A stretch of 64,000 bases of DNA, from the NCBI RefSeq assembly GCF_037975245.1, contig NC_092563.1:3917001-3981000 (forward strand), read 5' to 3'. Shown one piece after another: positions 1 through 13,300 of the stretch; the first letter of the stretch is position 1; the number at the start of each line of letters is the position of its first letter. The notes under the pieces are model-generated. The model ran no database searches. It was not told the origin of the DNA and worked only from the letters and a program-made list of their open reading frames with translations. Position numbers and translations under genes: made by a program. This stretch comes from Apostichopus japonicus. Its lineage: Eukaryota; Echinodermata; Holothuroidea; Aspidochirotida; Stichopodidae.

Positions 1-1356
1 CCCATTGTTTTCATGAAAGTCAAAGGTCATTTTTAGGTCAGCAGACAAATTAAAATATGAAAGATGCATTGTATCCCAAGGAGGGAAAAATTTGCAATGG
101 TTAGTAGTATAAGACTGTGAAGATGTCTCACCCATGTGAAAGGTGACCTTCTAGGTCAACAGATACCAAAAGGTGGAAATCTTGTCAACTTGGTATTTTT
201 CTCACGTCATCAAGACCTGATTGCAGTTTTGCGTAGTTTCTGGTTACTCCACAATACAGTACTACAGATACTAACATTTCCCTGCATGATGTTGGTGTTT
301 TCCCTTCCCAGTTTCCTCTTTAATAACAGTGATATATAATGCTCTGTAAACAGTCTGTGAATGAGAAAGGAATTTATGACCACTTTACAATTAATGACCA
401 CTACACGCATACATTTATGACCATCTATGACATATGCGACAACAGAAAAATTCTATTTTTCTGTTGGTACCTGTGACATCAGTGTTTGCACTCATCACCA
501 CCAGTTACAATAAACTTTGGCCTACAGGATTTTATCTCTTGAACAGGAAACTTGAAAGTATGTTTAGCCTTTTAGTTTCGAAGCTCTGGTTTGATATGTA
601 CCACCTTGTGTGTGTACCAGCCTATGATTTACCAGTTAAACCAGGCTTGTAATACTTTGTATTCCTTCTTCAACTGGAATTGATCTATACAAAAGTTGCA
701 GACATATCTTTCAACATAGATTCTAGGGTAAATGAGTAGCAGGAAGTGGGCTGTATGCTACCCTGTACAAAAAGATGGTGAGACTTGATTTATTTTAGTT
801 GCAACAACCGGGGGTGAATGAGTGATAACTGGTTTTTCTTTGTTCATGAAATACAACTGGGATTTGACCTGAGTGTAATTAATTGCAATCTTGTTTCTAT
901 TGTTTACCAATGCTATGTTGAAACTGCTAGAATTGAATATTTACATGAATTAAATGTTCCAATTCAACACAGACTGCTTCTGTACACATGATGATATAAT
1001 TGGTTATTTAATCTGTATCTGTATCATTTTTTTTTCAAATTTCAATTACAAAATTATTTTCTATTAAAATTTCTTTTAGGGCTTGTCAGTAGATGACTTA
1101 ATTCTAAGAATATTAAATTTTCATGATATTTAATCAACCAATGGTTGGATGCTTTGAGGTGTAGGGGGTGGGGTAGGAGGGGGTTCTGCAGGTTCAGTAT
1201 GAACCCTATTAAGATTTTGACAGGAATTTGATCAATTATAAACATTAGTCACCAAAAATAATATCGCGTGTTTGTGTGGAGCTTGTTGCCATACATGGTG
1301 TATTAATCTGTGCAATTACAAAGTTCATAAAAAAAAACTTTTTTTTTGCCTTTTAG
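1..1356. other. Intron or upstream part of the Na+/H+ exchanger gene, no exon seen
   Basis: No coding exon could be supported here. The stretch precedes the first recognisable exon of the exchanger on the + strand and is probably its intron. Bases 17-42 and 137-165 share an AGGTCA-containing phrase spaced about 125 bp apart, which looks like two diverged copies of an interspersed repeat. The rest is AT-rich sequence with short chance ORFs only. A polypyrimidine stretch and AG at 1355-1356 form the acceptor of the next exon. Confidence 0.5.
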
Positions 1357-4300
1357 GTCAATGACCACATCTTGGCTGGTATGGAATTAATACTGGGTCA
1401 CGAAGGAAGGAATTCAGTACGAGAACAGTGAGTGTCGAAAACTTATCTTTCATAGTTATTTTGTGTTCCGTTTATGAAAAACAAACTTCAGTTGACAGTA
1501 CGTAACATAACAAAACATGCTTTGAAATTCAACTGTGTAAACAAAAATGGTTGTGACCTTTATAGTCATGCTAGATAATGTAGCAGGAGTCAATAGTAAT
1601 ATCATTTATCTATTTTAATTATTGTTTGCTTTTGTCATTCTTGAATCTCAACCATAATTTAAACTGTGATGATTATTGTTATCGAAGTGCAACACATTTT
1701 TCACACAGTGTAACACCTCAATGGTACAATGGTCTTAACTTTGTTTTCCACAGAGCATTTGTTTCATTCCTGCATATTAGTCTTTGTCTGGAATAACTTT
1801 ATAGCTGTTAGTCTTATTTTCCCTTTCCTAATATCCTTATTGTTGTTTTGTTTTTCTTTCTGTAAAGGTGGAGACATTTTGACAACAAATTTTTGAAAAA
1901 GTTGCTGATAAGAGACTACAAAGCAGTGAGCGATCCAAAGATTCTAGATGTCTACCAAAAGCTGACGGAGAAGGACGCCACTGATTACATCAAGGAACAT
2001 GGCACCTTTCATCTCTCTGCTAGCGTCAGCAATTTCTTGCGGACTGAGATCGGTGGCTCTGGGATGTTACACAATAGCAGCTCAGCTTCTCTCTCTGGGT
2101 ATATAATCACTTCTCTCTCTTTCTCTCATGAACAAACAGTCATATAGAATGGACAGTCATCCAAACCTATACAATTATAAAAACCAACCTCATTGAACTA
2201 TTTTTTTACCTATATATTTCAGGCATGAGCTTTTTCCGCGAATTCGCGGAATATCCGTGATTTCTTTTCTACCTCAGGGACAAAAACTATTATCCTAACA
2301 CACTGTAGCATACGCAAACTGGAGCCTATACCGCAATTTTTGCAAAGCTCCATGATTATTTTATTACCACAGGCTCATCCTTGATATTTAATGTGGAAGC
2401 AGTAGTCCCATCACTTGCAATATAGAGACAGCTGTCTGTATTGCTAGCAACTGACTTCAGGGAGTGTTTTGGTTTCAGTAATTAGTCTGGGTTAATGGAA
2501 GATCTTGTCCTAAAATCTTTTAGCAGTGACACAAACGACCCTGTTTCCATCCCATACAGGTATAGCAAGAACAAGTATAGTTTTAATCCCACTCTTTCTA
2601 ATTTCACTCCCTTCCTTCCCTCTCCTAACATTCTCCTTCCCCTTCTGTCCTTTTTTTTTCCCATTTACTTCAGATTTCTTTCCTTCCCCTGCCTCCTTCC
2701 TTTCCCTGCCTCCTCTCACCCCCTGCCTCCTCATACCTTCTCCTTCCCTGTCCTATTTCATTTCCCTCCATTTTGTTTCACTTCCTTCCCTGCCTCCTTC
2801 CTCTACCTTCTGCTTTCTCTTTTTTCCCTTCGTTTAAAGTGTTTTATTGGATTCTGAACTCAGACCTTGAATCCGTGAATGAAGGTGGGTCTGACTTGAA
2901 TTCAGTCCATCTAAATCTCATGGGCGACCGACAGTGTGAAAAATACAGAAACACTAGTAAAATATCTCGATACATGGTTACCAGTCTAAAATTTCAATTT
3001 TTGCAAGATTGATTTTTCTTGTATAGCATCTAGTTATAACACATCTTCTACTTTTATTCTCATGTTGATATTGCAGGCAAGTCCCTATGGGTGAAGGAGT
3101 ACCATGTTTAGATATGCATGCAACGGATACACAAGCCGTCCCTGGAAGGGTACAGAAAGAATCAGTTAACCATCATACAGAATTCCTCACAAATAATATG
3201 TATCGGGCTCGTTCGGTAAGTTTTGACAAAAAGGATTCTTGTCATTCAGAAACATTGTTCTGTCATAGTCATTCATGTATAGCAGGATTACAGAGTGTTG
3301 CTTACTAATTCATCCTCCCTATATACAGCTGTACACATGATGAGTGTTAAGTACTGATTCATGCTACCTATATACAGCTGTACACATGATGAGGGTTATG
3401 TACCGATTCATGCTACCTACATACAGCTATGCACATGATGAGGGTTATGTAACTATTCATGATACCTACATACAGCTGTACACAGGATGAGGGTTATGTA
3501 ACTATTCATGATACCTATATACAGCTGTGCACATGATGAGGGTTACGTAACTATTCATGCTACCTACATACAGCTGTATACATGATGAGGGTTACGTACT
3601 GATTCATGCTACCCATATACAGCTGTACACATGATGAGGGTTACGTAACTATTCATGCTACCTACATACATCTGTACACATGATGAGGGTTATGTACTGA
3701 TTCATGCTACCTATATACAGCTGAACACATGATGAGTGTTACGTACGGATTCATGCTACCTACATACAGCTGTACACATGATGAGGGTTATGTACCGATT
3801 CATGCTACCTACATACAGCTGTACACATGATGAGGGTTACGTAACTATTCATGCTACCTACATACATCTGTACACATGATGAGGGTTATGTACTGATTCA
3901 TGCTACCTATATACAGCTGAACACATGATGAGTGTTACGTACGGATTCATGCTACCTACATACAGCTGTACACATGATGAGGGTTATGTACCGATTCATG
4001 CTACCTACATACAGCTGTACACATGATGAGGGTTACGTAACTATTCATGCTACCTACATACATCTGTACACATGATGAGGGTTATGTACTGATTCATGCT
4101 ACCTATATACAGCTGTACACATGATGAGGGTTATGTACCAACTCATCCTACCTGCTGTTTGCTTTCTGATTGCTTTTGTTAAATTTTAACAGCGTATTTC
4201 CAGAGAAATTAAAAAAATTGATATGTTATCAATGGTCACTTTGTATGTTAAATTAGAAAAACAACAACAACCCACAAGCACTGAGAATCATGCTGCCGAT

Positions 4301-7300
4301 AATAGAATTAAGATCATGTCGGCTGCTCGTTATAATAAGATGATGATGTATTATGTATGTGTTCTCTCTTTGCAGGATGTATACCCGATCTCAAAAGTCA
4401 GCGTCGCCTCTAATCCCGAATCTCTTATGTATCGAAGTATGAAGATCCACATCGACCATAAAATGAAACACAAGAAACGGGGACACGGGTATCACAAGAA
4501 ATCGAAAACATCGTTACACAGCAAGAAGGGAAGTGATGGTAGGTTTTACAATATGTCAGTTTTGTCAGGCACTTGATTGTGAGAGATTTTACATGTATAA
4601 TAATAACAATAATAATCATAAATAATCATAAATAATAATAAATTATAATAAATTATAATGAATTATAATAAATTGCAATGAATAATAATAAATAATAATA
4701 GTATAAATAGTATCATTAGATGTAGTTGCTATTGTTATTATTCATATAAATCTAAGTAAAGGTAATATAGGGATCACCTCTAACTGAGAGCAGGACAAGT
4801 CAGTTGGTAGGGTGCTGGACTTGCTACCCAGAGGCCACGGGTATGAATTGTACATTTTCTTTGCTCTTTTCCAATAATTTTAATAACAATAATAATAATA
4901 ATTAACTATTAATAATGGTCTTTACATAAAGTAACACTGCTGCTGTCATGTGTTGTTTAATGCACCAATGGTCACATTGAAATTTGTGTGAAAAACCTTG
5001 ACTTAGAATTTCTGTCGATGGAGACATTGAGTTTTGCGAACCAGTGTAACTGATTATATGTTTCTCTTTTTTGTTCTCTAGAACATTTGTTTTGAAGGAC
5101 ATCAACAAAAACTTGAAGAAAGTCGAAAAATATATTTTGAAAATTTTTAGTATCCCGTGACAAATTTTTACATGTTTCTATATAAATTAGTTTTGAAACC
5201 CTTTCTAACCAACAATTTTCTTACAAACTTAAAAACCATTGATGATTGTCATTTCTGTTTATAAAAACTTTAAGAAATCTCTCAGAAAGTGGCTGTTTAA
5301 TCAGAATTGTTAATTCTGTTATGGTTTGATGCCAATAGCTGAAAAGGAAACCCCCTTCAAAATAGTGTTGTGGAGGAGGGTGAAGGGGTTGGGGTGGGGG
5401 TAAGTAGAGAAAAAAGACTTTCTCTTGATGTTGTGTTTCTCCTGTTACAAGTAGCTTTCCTTGGATACTGCCCATATGATCCATATCACCTTCATGGAAG
5501 TAGCAGTCAGTGTACTGTTCAATACTAGTATCAGAACTTAACCTAGTGGGCTTGCTTTACTTTCACACAGATGTACCTAGCCTAACTCAGTTGCACAAAA
5601 TTCTAGATGATTGTATTTAAATTTTTTCAGCATGTGCTGCTTGCAGATTTTATGTGTGGACATATCACTAGCTTTCTTACAGAAGAATGCAACCATCCAT
5701 CGACAGACAAAATGATGGATTTTTGGTGGAAATTTCAACAACAAAAAATTTCAACAACAAAATTCAATTAGGTTGTTGGTGTTTTATCTTTATATAGTAA
5801 GGTTTCATCAAACATCAGAACTTGATTAAAATAGTGTTGAGGCTTATCTTGCTATAAGAGATAAAGTGGTCTGGAATGTTTTAGATGCATGAAGGAGGAG
5901 GAAGTGGAGGGGAAGATAGGATTGGAAAGAGAGGAGATGGCAGATATGTACCACAGGAGTGGCACCGATATTATTAATGTGCACCAAGTGACTTTGCTTT
6001 GCACATACTCCTACAATTTAGTGAAGTTTCAGGATGTGACTTTCAGGGGAAAATGGAGGGAGACTTTCCTGCCATGACTACAAGGGGGCTTGAGCTAATC
6101 CTCTGTTAATTATGAAGTTAACGAAAGCATTTCACATCTCTTGTTTTACAGCTCAACTGCTAGTTCCTCCAAGGGTCATGATTCATCCGGCCGACAATGA
6201 TTCAAAACATAATGATTACTCTGCCGAAGAAAATCGTAAAGAAAAATCATTTTATTGATCCCAAATTACTTCATTCATTGTCACAAACTTTTCCTTTCAA
6301 AGCAAAATTTTTTGCAATCTTTAACACATTTTCATCCATGATGCTGTCACATAACCCAGAGGTGAAAAGCGGCAAAAACTAGCGGATGGTTTCATAGTTT
6401 TTACGTGTCAATTAACAAGTTTCGTCTTTTTCTCTTCAGCTTTTTGGGAATGTAGACTCCTTATCACAAACTTTTTACTTTCTGATCTTTCTCTTCCAAT
6501 GTATATCATTTGCATAGATTTGCATGCAAGGTAAAAAGTTGAATACAGAATGTGGAAAAAGAAAAAAAACAAACTTCCTTACCATTATGCAAAACTGAAA
6601 GTTCATTTATAAGACAACATGTTTGCAATCCTTAATACATTTTCATCCATGATGCTGTCACATAACCCAGAGGTGAAAAGCGGGAAAACCTAGCCGATGG
6701 TTTCATATTTTTTACGTGTCAATTAACAAGTTTCCTCTTTCTCTCTTCAGCTTTTCGGGAATGTAGACTCCTTATCACAAACTTTTTACTTTCTGATCTT
6801 TCTCTTCCAACGATATCATTTGCATAGATTGCATGCAAGGTAAAAAGTTGAATACAGAATGTGGAAAAAACAAAAACTTCCTTACCATATGCAAAAACTG
6901 AAAGTTCATTTATAAGACAAAAAATAAACTTCAACCTTTTTAAAAGTTGATGATAGTCAACACAAAAATTGAATTACCGGTAACCATGCTGATGAGGGAT
7001 TGAAAACCAATTTGATCCTGAAGCCTGAAATGTTTTTAATTTTGGTGGAAGGTTATTGAATAATCCATTTGCTGTCATTTTTAATTGATTCATAACACTT
7101 CCCTCCACACTTTCTCATTGCCTTTAGAGTCAATGCACTTTTCTTTTAAAGTAGTGTATGGATGATTATAGGTGCTATTTTCTTCAGCAAGTTTACTAAA
7201 CCCACAAACTGTCAATACAAATTGGCAAAAGATTTTTCATTGCTATTTGTATCAGTAAAAATGGATTATCAACCATAAGTCTGATATAATGCAAAATCAA

Positions 7301-10300
7301 TTTATGGTTATTTTGTAGTAAGAGGAGAAAAGGTGACCCCAAAAAACACCTTTTAATGGGATAAATTTTGGTTTGCAAAACAACCTAAAATTCTGCTTTC
7401 TAAATTTAATGATCCAATTTTTTGTGCTTATATGCAATGTGTTTTTTTTTTGCAGTTTAAATTTAATAACAGCATATTTGCTGTCAGGGTTGTAAAAAAT
7501 GACCACATGAGTCACTAAATTTCCACACTTACCAGCAATTCAAGCAAGTTTGTAAAGTTTTTTTAGTTTTTGTAATGTAGATTCGGATAACCACAAGACC
7601 ATGGGTATAGTTCGAACCATTAAATGGTGAATTAAAAATTTGATCACATCCTTTGATGGTTGGTAGTCTTGATCAAACATGTTACCTGCATACTGCATGC
7701 ATATTACCTGCATATTGCCTACATACTGACTGCAAGTTGCACAACAGTAGTTCATAGATACTTTTATAGACAATTATAGTGTTCAGTAACAAGTTATCCT
7801 ACAGTGAAAAAAAGATAATAGTGATATTTAGAAAAAAAAACAACTGTTGGTAAAAATTTCTTCCTCACATCCTGTTCCATTCGCTTTTCATTTCTATGAG
7901 AAAAAAGGCGCAATCATCATTATTATGCTTTTGAGTTATAATATATTTTAAACTTTCATTTGGTAGAAATAGATTTTTTTTAGTAAACTTTCCCTTAAAT
8001 CACAGAAATGAATAAAACCTATTTGAAAGTACCTGTTTGTTTGATAGTAATAAGGTAAGGAATATGTAGAGATATTTCAAGAAATGAATGAATATTGATG
8101 ATAAAACAAGTGCAGAAGAAACTGAACTTAGCAGTGAGGTTAACACTATTTTACTATAGTGGAACCTTAAAACACTTTATCAACACACTGATGTAGGTTC
8201 TTTTAATCCCAAGAGCCTGATTTGAAGTATTTCTCCTCAGTTTGATGTGTATACTCTGTTGAAAATAACAGTAAATTATCTCACATAATTCAGTTAAGAA
8301 ATGACAGTACAAATGGTTTTGTGGTAACGAATTAATAAGGATTGAAACCGAAAAGGCAGCCAGCTGATAACTTCAAATTAAATTTCTCTATCAGTTATAT
8401 ATGTCAACTGATGATTCTGTTTTATTTAATTGTTGATGTTTACTTCTTGATTTTTCTGTTTGTAGAATTTTCAGCTTCTAATCAAATCGCAGATGAAGAC
8501 GTTGGTATAACATTCTCTGCGGGTAAGAAAAACTTTTTTTTTTTTCTTATGAAATAAGTGTAATTCTTTATGACCTTCAGATATCAATTAATCTGTGAAA
8601 AACTGATGAAAAGTATGAAAAGCTTTAAGATTAGTTTTTTGATCGTTTTCTGACTTTTCAAATTATCAAAGATATCAGTTCTTATGTGGAGTCAAATTTG
8701 ATTGATGCTTTCACAAAAACAAAAAATTACAAACAGTGAAATTTCTGGAGTTGACAAGAGTGATCACTTAGAATAGACTTAAATTTTTTTTTTAAAACAT
8801 AGTGAGTAAATAGGGAAAAGTATGAGGAGGGGAGTGTGTGAAACCAACAGAAAGAGGAATTTAAATTATAGAATGGGGGAGAGAGGGTGGGGGAGGGGTG
8901 GGATGGAGAAACCAAAGAGGTAGCAAATTGTGGAAAAGGGAGGATAGGATATGGGTACCACTATTTTGTTATGCCTGTTTTCTAGAGGTGAAGCCACTTA
9001 TACTTTTGGGGAGGGTTTAGACCCCCAGACTAAAAAACAGGGGGCTCAGCACCTCCTCCCACCCTTCGACTGGTAGGCAGAATATTACAAAAACAAAAAT
9101 CCTACTGTATAGTAAGTAACAGTTGTAAATTCAACATTGGTTCAAAAGTTTGTAAAATATATAAAACCTCCGTAGATATCTTACCCTTGCGCCTCTCCCC
9201 TCGCCCCTTTCCCCTCACCCCTCGCCCCTCTCCCCTCCTAGTATGTGTTGGTTGTGTCCCTGTTGTCTTCACTGTAATGTAGGGTAGATTATCAGACTAT
9301 GCATATCAGAAGTTACATCTCATCGTTATTCTTTTTCTCATTCTTCTCCTCTGCTCTTATAGCGGATGCCGTCGATGAAATCGATGTCCCCGGTAAGGAG
9401 GACAACAGGGAACTGGAGGAACACAAGCTGAGCATTCAGGAGTCGTCGGTTCCGTGGCGGCTCTCGAAGATGGACGTCACCCCCTCGGAAAGAGCATCCG
9501 AGGACCCTCACGATGAGTTTGGTAACAAAATCCCCGCTTCACAAGACGAGGGTCAGAGAGAGGGGATTCAGGAGGACGAGAAGCCGCCTCAGTTGGACGG
9601 TATCCAAGAACAAAGAGATCTGGAAGTCAAGATTACTCTCGGAGGTGACAGCGACGAGGAGGATAATGAAGAGGTGAGGTTGCTAGGAGACGCACATGAA
9701 AGTCAAACAACAACACTTTAAAAAACATGTCAAAATCACAAATAAAATCACAAATAAATTGCAAAAAATAGTGCTTAGATTAAAATGTTAACAGAGATAA
9801 GGATTATTATTTTTGGTTACTTTTTTTTATTCCTCTCACAAATGAATTGATAACATGGCAAGAATGGAGATATCATGTAGTCTAGAAACTGAACAAGAAA
9901 AATGTCAGGGTTTGCATTTGATTTTAAATGTAAGCAATACGAAAAAAATTAAGACATTGCAGCTAGCAAAGATTGGAAAGAAAGGAAAATACTTTCTTTG
10001 TAGAACATGAATTGCAATATGCATACAAAAAAAAGTAGCTAATTCCTACAAGCTCATACACATAATTAGTTGCGTATCAAAAGGGAAATTGTAGATTATA
10101 TAGCTGAATTGTCATGATGCTAATTTGAAATATAACAAACAATTTGTCATGCCTATAGATGTAGATTTGCTTGGCGGATTAATCACTAAACAGTCGCTCC
10201 TTTTAATAATTTTGCTGGTCTGCTGCAAGCTTGATAATCGTACCGCAGTTGTTGAAGATATGTCAAATTACATAGTTGTTGAACCACCTTTAAGAAGGTG

Positions 10301-13300
10301 GAAAGTTAGTCTCTATGAAACAGCTTACAAAGGGTATTTCATGTCAATGTCTTTTTTGCTAGGTCAGAATAATGGTATATCAGTACCACATTCTGTGTAA
10401 CACTACAGTATATTACTCCCCTGAAATGTTGGAGATAGTTAATTATTATGAATATATTAATTATTATAATTAATATAGAAATTATTTTGGGAAATAATCA
10501 TGTTTACCAGAGTTGCATCCAGATGGATGGATTAGATGTACATTATAAACTTGATCTCTAGTAAAACGATTTATTACAAACTATCTTTATCTTCAGGACG
10601 AAACATCTGAAGTATAGTGTGGGAGGGTAAGAAGAGTTCTGTAAAGCATTGATTGATTCTTTCAAAATCATAGAAAACAATCAGTATTTCTTTCATTTTT
10701 TTCATAGAATTTGTAGGACAAAAAAAACGAATTTGAATGCATGTGGCTTTGATTTTTTTAACTACATCATTGCATGCCATTTGTCTAAGAAATAATTATT
10801 GCTTTAAACTTGCTGTCAATAAAAGTTTCCTTTTCTTTTTACCTCTGAAAGTCAGCCAAGGTCAATAACCACAGCTCAGCCTTCTACAACTTTTACTAAC
10901 AATTATGATCTCTGCAACACTTTCTAGTCCAGTGTCTTGTCCAGTTTATTATTCTGCAATTATATAGTTAACCAAAACAATATTATATATTATAATATTT
11001 GCATGGTTTTTATACTTATTGCTGTTAAACTCAATCATAGAAATTAATCAAATTCTGCAACTTACGCTTTTAGTATTAATAGCAGCAAAAAATATCACTA
11101 TCATTTTTGTGTAGTCTATTGTTTTTTTATGGTACTAAAATTGTTTGGGCTAGTCGCATATTTTTCATCCGGTGCCTCAAGTATAGCAGCATCGAATCAA
11201 AGGATGACATATCAGAGATAATAAATGTCTTTTGATTATTAGATTACTTCTTGAAGTCTGTACCCCAGGAACCAAAATTATGTGCATGCATGAGTGTGTA
11301 TCTCCTTTTGGGCAAGTTGTTGGGTCCAATAGCTTGCATCATTTAGTGGTCTCAGAAGGGGTCCCATTGGTCCATGAGTCTAACAAAGGTTAGGGAACCC
11401 CTCCATTTCTTTTAAAGTCACCTCAGATCTTCAAGAGCAGTTAATAATTTGAAGTGGATTGTTAGTAGAGAGAGAATCAATGTCACATGATTGTCCTTTG
11501 TCACAAAAATATTTGAAAACGGTGACTATTTAATTCACCAAATCTTGCAGAAGAGAATTATTAAATATTACATCAAATCCCAAGCAATTGATTACTCGAA
11601 TGATTGTGCCATATATTGTAATATTTCACGTTATAATTTGGTCTATAGTATTATACATAAAGAAGTAAGTGTTGAAACAAATTCACTCCCCACATTCCAT
11701 GAAGTTGGGGAGATTTGATTTGTATGAATTGACTTCAAACATGTTTCAGTTAGATTTCTGAAATGGCTTATCGTAAAATTAATTGCATTTTGGGACTTTT
11801 CTTTCCATTAGTTATTAGAGCATGAACAGATTTGAGCAATATTTCATTCAATATTTCTATTTCAACTTAAAGAAACTGACTAATATTTCTCAGTACTGGT
11901 AAGTGTCATGTTCATATAGGTTTTATATGGTATGTATGCAGTATTTTCTTTCTTCAAATATTCATAATCTATATTTTTAAAAATATACCAACTCAAAGTA
12001 TATAGTACTTTTCAAGAAGAGATATTATCATGTTAGTCTGTTTTGAAAACCAAATTGTAATAAGTGTTGTATAATGTGTCTGTCATAAGTAATTTCAATG
12101 GTAGATTTTGTTTTTTTTTCAGCACTAATTAATAAGCTGCTAATGATATTGAAAATGTAGACATCTGTCTCCATCTTAGTTCTTACCTTAGTTGTTTTTT
12201 TTCTTGATTTTCTATTTCATTCTTAGTTTATCTTCTTCCTCATAAAATAAACTTTTTTAAAGCAACCAAATAAATAATAAGTAGAATTGTTTTGCTTAGC
12301 GAGGGCTACATTGGGACCTTCCTCAAATTTAAGAACTAAGAGGCCCTCTATATGGAAATAATTTTGAAAATTTTCAGAAATGTGTAGCTTTGCTATTAAT
12401 TTGAATTCAGGAGAGATGCATATTACAACTTACCTTTATGGAACTTGAAAGTCAAGCAAATTAGTTGGGACCAGTATAATAGTTGACCAGTTTACTTATT
12501 ATGTAGCAAGTGCTTTCGATGATAATCGTAAACTTTATATTCATGATGGCGTGTGTGTGTGTGTATTTGTTTTGCCTTGCTTGTAAAAACGATATCTGAA
12601 GAAGGGAAAGGTCTGACTAATTTCATATTGGTGTGTAGAAGTACCACATTGAGTACAAGAAGCCTTTTGTTTTTTGTGGAGGTCATTTAGTACAAGAAGC
12701 TTGTGGTTGAGGTCATTGGTCATTTTCAGGACAGCCTGTGTCATTGTGAATTTATTGTTTGTCACATCACACTGCTTTTCACTGTATGACTAAGATCAAG
12801 TATGTTGTACACCCTCACTATACATTACAACAGATTCATGAAGAAAACGGCTCATGTTACATCATCGAAACCACAATACATTTTTGTATTCTGGTTTTAT
12901 TGTTTCTTTGCATGCATCCCTTTAATATTTCACTGTTTGTTATCCCATCTCGCATAGTTTAAGCATTAGTAGAAAATATAACTTTCCCCTTAGTGTTTCC
13001 AAAATATATTTATGAAACATGCAGTGACCTTTTCTTTAAATTTTTTTTTTGATGGATCATTTTACATCAAACAGTTGACTGTACTTTGGCACCCTCTCTT
13101 TTGCACATTTTATGCAGCCGAAGAAAATATTCCCCGCTAGAAAAAGATATTATTATGTCAAAATCAATTATGGTGCTAAACAAAGAAAACCATTTTCCTT
13201 CTTTTGAACGTATGAATTTTTATATCAGAAGTTTTTTACTTTAGAGTTCCACAAACTTCCCCCAACTTTCTTCTTAAAAAGTCTCTTTCATATCTCTGTT

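Noticed and set aside
2495-2857. Overlapping open frames of 103-120 codons in three frames
   Set aside because: They translate the pyrimidine-rich tract into Phe/Pro/Ser/Leu-rich strings; composition explains all of them.
3308-4157. CRISPR-like array
   Set aside because: The repeats are contiguous with no unique spacers and lie in a eukaryotic intron; it is a minisatellite.
4783-4858. Possible functional tRNA gene
   Set aside because: The B box is degenerate and no acceptor stem pairs well; kept only as a SINE-like fragment.
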